From positions 1-7,870 of the forward strand of contig JAAKFC010000065.1 in NCBI GenBank assembly GCA_011065225.1: a stretch of DNA of 7,870 bases. Direction: 5' to 3'. Below, piece after piece: positions 6,083-7,870 of the stretch; position 1 is the first letter of the stretch; each line of letters begins with the position of its first letter. The translations under genes and the position numbers were made by a program. Below the pieces are notes generated by a model. That model was not told where the DNA came from, searched no databases, and saw nothing but the letters and a program-made list of their open reading frames with translations. The DNA comes from Chlamydiota bacterium. GTDB lineage: Bacteria > Chlamydiota > Chlamydiia > Chlamydiales > Rhabdochlamydiaceae.

Positions 6083-6116
6083 AAAACACCTGTCATCAGA
6101 CAGGTGTTTTTTATTT
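6083..6116 (+). terminator. strong intrinsic terminator
   Basis: A 12-bp stem (core ACACCTGTC with GACAGGTGT, extended by four A-T pairs) on an ATCA loop (6095-6098) runs into a T-rich tract TTTTTTATTT. It begins 22 nt after the coiled-coil stop and closes that transcript. The A-run at the left side gives it some activity on the opposite strand too. Confidence 0.93.
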
Positions 6117-6140
6117 CTAATTATTAAAAAATTTAGTTTA

Positions 6141-6169
6141 TTGATATTAAATAACTTAGAAAATATAAT
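6141..6169 (+). promoter_or_regulatory. promoter placing transcription start at or near the ATG
   Basis: TTGATA (6141-6146) and a perfect TATAAT (6164-6169) are separated by exactly 17 bp. The expected start, about 7 nt after the -10, is 6176 or so, next to ATG 6177. The surrounding DNA is very AT-rich, which raises the chance of a random match. Confidence 0.55.
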
Positions 6170-6176
6170 ACTAGCT

Positions 6177-7280
6177 ATGATTACGCATAATCTCAACTAT
6201 TATGGAAAGCTTTATGGGAAATACGAAGAATTCCAGCGAAATACCCAAATTCGTCGGGAAAAAGCGTATTTTTTTGATCCCAATTATCTCTTGATTCGTC
6301 CGATTTCCCTTCGTGCAACAGAACTGCTGATTACCCCCATAAAATGGGCCTATAGCGGAATTGGAAGCGCTGCAGTCAAAGTAACTAGTTATTTTAACCC
6401 AAAACTCGGCCTTTGGGTGGATGATGTCTGGCATGATCCCATATCGACAAAGACAATGCTCAAAATTGGCATCTGGATCCAGTCTAAAGCACGGATTATC
6501 GCGATTCGACAACCCGTTTCTTATCGGTTACTGCATCCTCTCGATAGGGCATTTATTGCCTTTTTTCAGCATATTCATGTTGTGACTGGAGATCTCAATG
6601 ATCTTTTGCGCATTCCTCAAAAGTTTCGAGATTATCTCATTTCTGAAACAGTCAAGAATGATCCTCAAAAGAAGCCTAAATCTCTTGCTGGATGGATTTG
6701 GCAATGGGTAAAGATTTCTACAGCTAAAGTGAAAGACGGCCTTCTAGCCCTCATTCATCTGATCGTCAAAGCAGTAGAGATTCCTCTTCAATATATGCCC
6801 ATTGTGAAGCAGGCTCTTGTAAAAATCGGGGAAACCTTGGAACGTGCCCGCACAGATCTTCACAACGCGTTCATAGCAAAAGCCCATCGGGTCATTGATA
6901 AAAATGAAAGGAAGATTCGACATAAAGTGGTTGCAAAAGTTGCAGAAGCCATTGCACGTAAGTCAATTACATTAATTATTAGCACAGGCTTAAATATTGC
7001 TTTGGGAGCAGGAGCCTATCTCCTTGCAAAACATGCCTTTACACAAGTTACTGGCATTCAGGATCTTCCCCCTGAAGTGATCCGCATCTCTTCAATTGCT
7101 CTTCATTTTGCTGGTGCCTATTTATGGATTCGCTGTATGACACCCACTCTGCATGGATTCTATCAGGATTATGAAAAAAAATTTGATCCAGAGGCTTCGA
7201 CCCTTCTAGAGCTCTCTAATCTCTTGGATCGGAGGAACTTTGTCCCAGTAATCAAATTTATCAAGAAAAGATTTTTATAA
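6177..7280 (+). CDS. hypothetical membrane-associated protein, tandem paralogue 1
   Basis: Encodes 367 residues from ATG 6177; family not recognised. Residues 80-160 share a pattern with the next gene: W-x-DP-x-ST-x-T around 85-93, LHPLD at 119-123, Q131-H132, and NDLLRIPQ at 141-148. The middle (about 165-260) is helical and basic, with many Lys/Arg. Two hydrophobic helices follow, about 263-286 and 301-321, the second containing AGAYLWIRC. They are likely membrane spans separated by a short Pro-containing loop. The tail is charged. There is no signal peptide. The open frame extends upstream to a TTG at 6069, but that part encodes the terminator hairpin, so it is rejected; TTG 6141 is another in-frame option without a ribosome site. 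No Shine-Dalgarno precedes ATG 6177. The two-helix region is reminiscent of chlamydial Inc hairpins but sits near the C-terminus, so I do not press that. Confidence 0.8.
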   Translation: MITHNLNYYGKLYGKYEEFQRNTQIRREKAYFFDPNYLLIRPISLRATELLITPIKWAYSGIGSAAVKVTSYFNPKLGLWVDDVWHDPISTKTMLKIGIWIQSKARIIAIRQPVSYRLLHPLDRAFIAFFQHIHVVTGDLNDLLRIPQKFRDYLISETVKNDPQKKPKSLAGWIWQWVKISTAKVKDGLLALIHLIVKAVEIPLQYMPIVKQALVKIGETLERARTDLHNAFIAKAHRVIDKNERKIRHKVVAKVAEAIARKSITLIISTGLNIALGAGAYLLAKHAFTQVTGIQDLPPEVIRISSIALHFAGAYLWIRCMTPTLHGFYQDYEKKFDPEASTLLELSNLLDRRNFVPVIKFIKKRFL

Positions 7281-7299
7281 ATAAAAATTTTATACATTA

Positions 7300-7329
7300 T
7301 TGTGGTTTAATAGTTTATTATATTATAAT
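7300..7329 (+). promoter_or_regulatory. candidate promoter of the second paralogue
   Basis: TTGTGG (7300-7305) and a perfect TATAAT (7324-7329) are spaced 18 bp. The expected leader is about 33 nt. The 88-bp spacer is almost pure A/T and also has an 8-bp A/T inverted repeat over the upstream stop codon (7271-7288) and a direct repeat TGGTTTAA (7303-7310 and 7344-7351). Confidence 0.4.
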
Positions 7330-7368
7330 ATAGCCTTTAGTAATGGTTTAAATTAATAAATAATTAAA

Positions 7369-7870
7369 ATGAATAAAATAGAGTCGAAAGAAACATCATT
7401 TCTCTTTTGGGGATACGAAGTTCTCAACTCCTTATGTGATGGTTTTTCTGAGCATATTGTGATTCCTCTTTTGAAATCAGGATATCATGTAGGAGGGGAG
7501 GTCACTGCTCGAGTTGCTGGATGTTTTTCGACCAGAATGGAAAAACATGTCCGAAATTTCTGGGTGGATCCTTTTTCAACAGAGACCCTCCTAACTCTAT
7601 TAAAACCAGTCGAAAATCTTTCTCATAAAATCGCGAGACGAAAGCCCACTCAAAAACCATTTCTCCATTTCTTAGATCAGTCTCTAGTCTCTTCATCACA
7701 ACATCTCTATGCCTATATCAAAGAAGTGAATCATCTTTTGCAAATTCCACAAAACATAAAGGCTTTTATAAAAACATTTTCTTTTGATAATTTTATGACC
7801 CACTCAACACAATTGGGTGGAAGAATGTTTATTTTTCTCAATTCTATTTTCTTAGGAGCGAAACAGGTAG
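7369..7870 (+). CDS. hypothetical protein, tandem paralogue 2 (3' truncated by window end)
   Basis: An open frame from ATG 7369 runs 167 codons without a stop to the window edge. It is a divergent paralogue of the preceding gene. Aligned landmarks in order are a Glu-x(3)-Pro-x(2)-Lys helix, then NFWVDPFSTETLL, FLHFLD, SQHLYAY and VNHLLQIPQNIKAF, at nearly the same spacing as in the first copy. The N-terminal 20 residues are unrelated. There is no signal peptide; the C-terminal hydrophobic pair seen in copy 1 would lie beyond the edge. No Shine-Dalgarno precedes the ATG, only A/T sequence, as for the first copy. Being in tandem with independent promoter-like boxes and low identity, the pair looks like an old duplication. 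Function is unknown. Confidence 0.8.
   Translation, partial: MNKIESKETSFLFWGYEVLNSLCDGFSEHIVIPLLKSGYHVGGEVTARVAGCFSTRMEKHVRNFWVDPFSTETLLTLLKPVENLSHKIARRKPTQKPFLHFLDQSLVSSSQHLYAYIKEVNHLLQIPQNIKAFIKTFSFDNFMTHSTQLGGRMFIFLNSIFLGAKQV

Noticed and set aside
6069..6176. N-terminal extension of the first paralogue from TTG 6069
   Set aside because: The extension translates the terminator hairpin at 6083-6116 and the promoter, and has no ribosome site.
6171..6512. Minus-strand open frame of 113 codons
   Set aside because: It is antisense to the start of the first paralogue, without ribosome site or recognisable domain.
7502..7699. Minus-strand open frame of 65 codons
   Set aside because: It is antisense to the second paralogue, whose sense frame is supported by homology to its neighbour.

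Overview
The window is bacterial, of moderate to low GC with AT-rich intergenic spacers. Several features together suggest a chlamydia-like (Chlamydiota, environmental or amoeba-associated) intracellular bacterium: a small protein with a paired-helix hydrophobic domain like chlamydial inclusion-membrane proteins, several lineage-specific hypothetical proteins, a tandem paralogous family, and a YchJ protein next to an exported redox protein. This assignment is inference from protein style; there is no rRNA or other phylogenetic marker in the window.

Layout. (1) Positions 1-362 (+) hold the C-terminal end of an alkaline-phosphatase-superfamily hydrolase. (2) A minus-strand block of five genes runs from 4865 down to 333. 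First comes an exported thioredoxin reductase-thioredoxin fusion, then, 27 bp later, a YchJ/UPF0225 protein. After a 78-bp gap follow three tightly packed unknown genes: a secreted protein with two repeats (2142-2978), an Inc-like membrane protein (1412-2131) and a helical soluble protein (333-1415). The last three are spaced by 10 bp and by a 4-bp ATGA overlap, and look translationally coupled. (3) Divergent from the fusion is a 63-residue basic protein of the DUF6496 type (4925-5116, +). (4) Positions 5117-5445 hold no convincing protein gene but carry a good sigma70-type promoter followed by about 250 nt rich in inverted repeats, ending at the ribosome binding site of a coiled-coil protein (5446-6060). 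That gene is closed by a strong intrinsic terminator. (5) Two tandem, divergent paralogues of an unrecognised family follow on the + strand (6177-7280 complete; 7369-7870 cut by the window end), each behind its own promoter-like sequence and without a Shine-Dalgarno sequence.

How the parts may work together. The fusion has both halves of a thioredoxin relay in one chain with an N-terminal export signal, so it may handle disulfides outside the cytoplasm; the electron source there is an open question. The three-gene cluster (exported protein, Inc-like membrane protein, helical protein) is the best candidate for an undescribed host-interaction unit. The paralogue pair is a second lineage-specific family. 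No tRNA, rRNA, CRISPR array or insertion sequence was seen.
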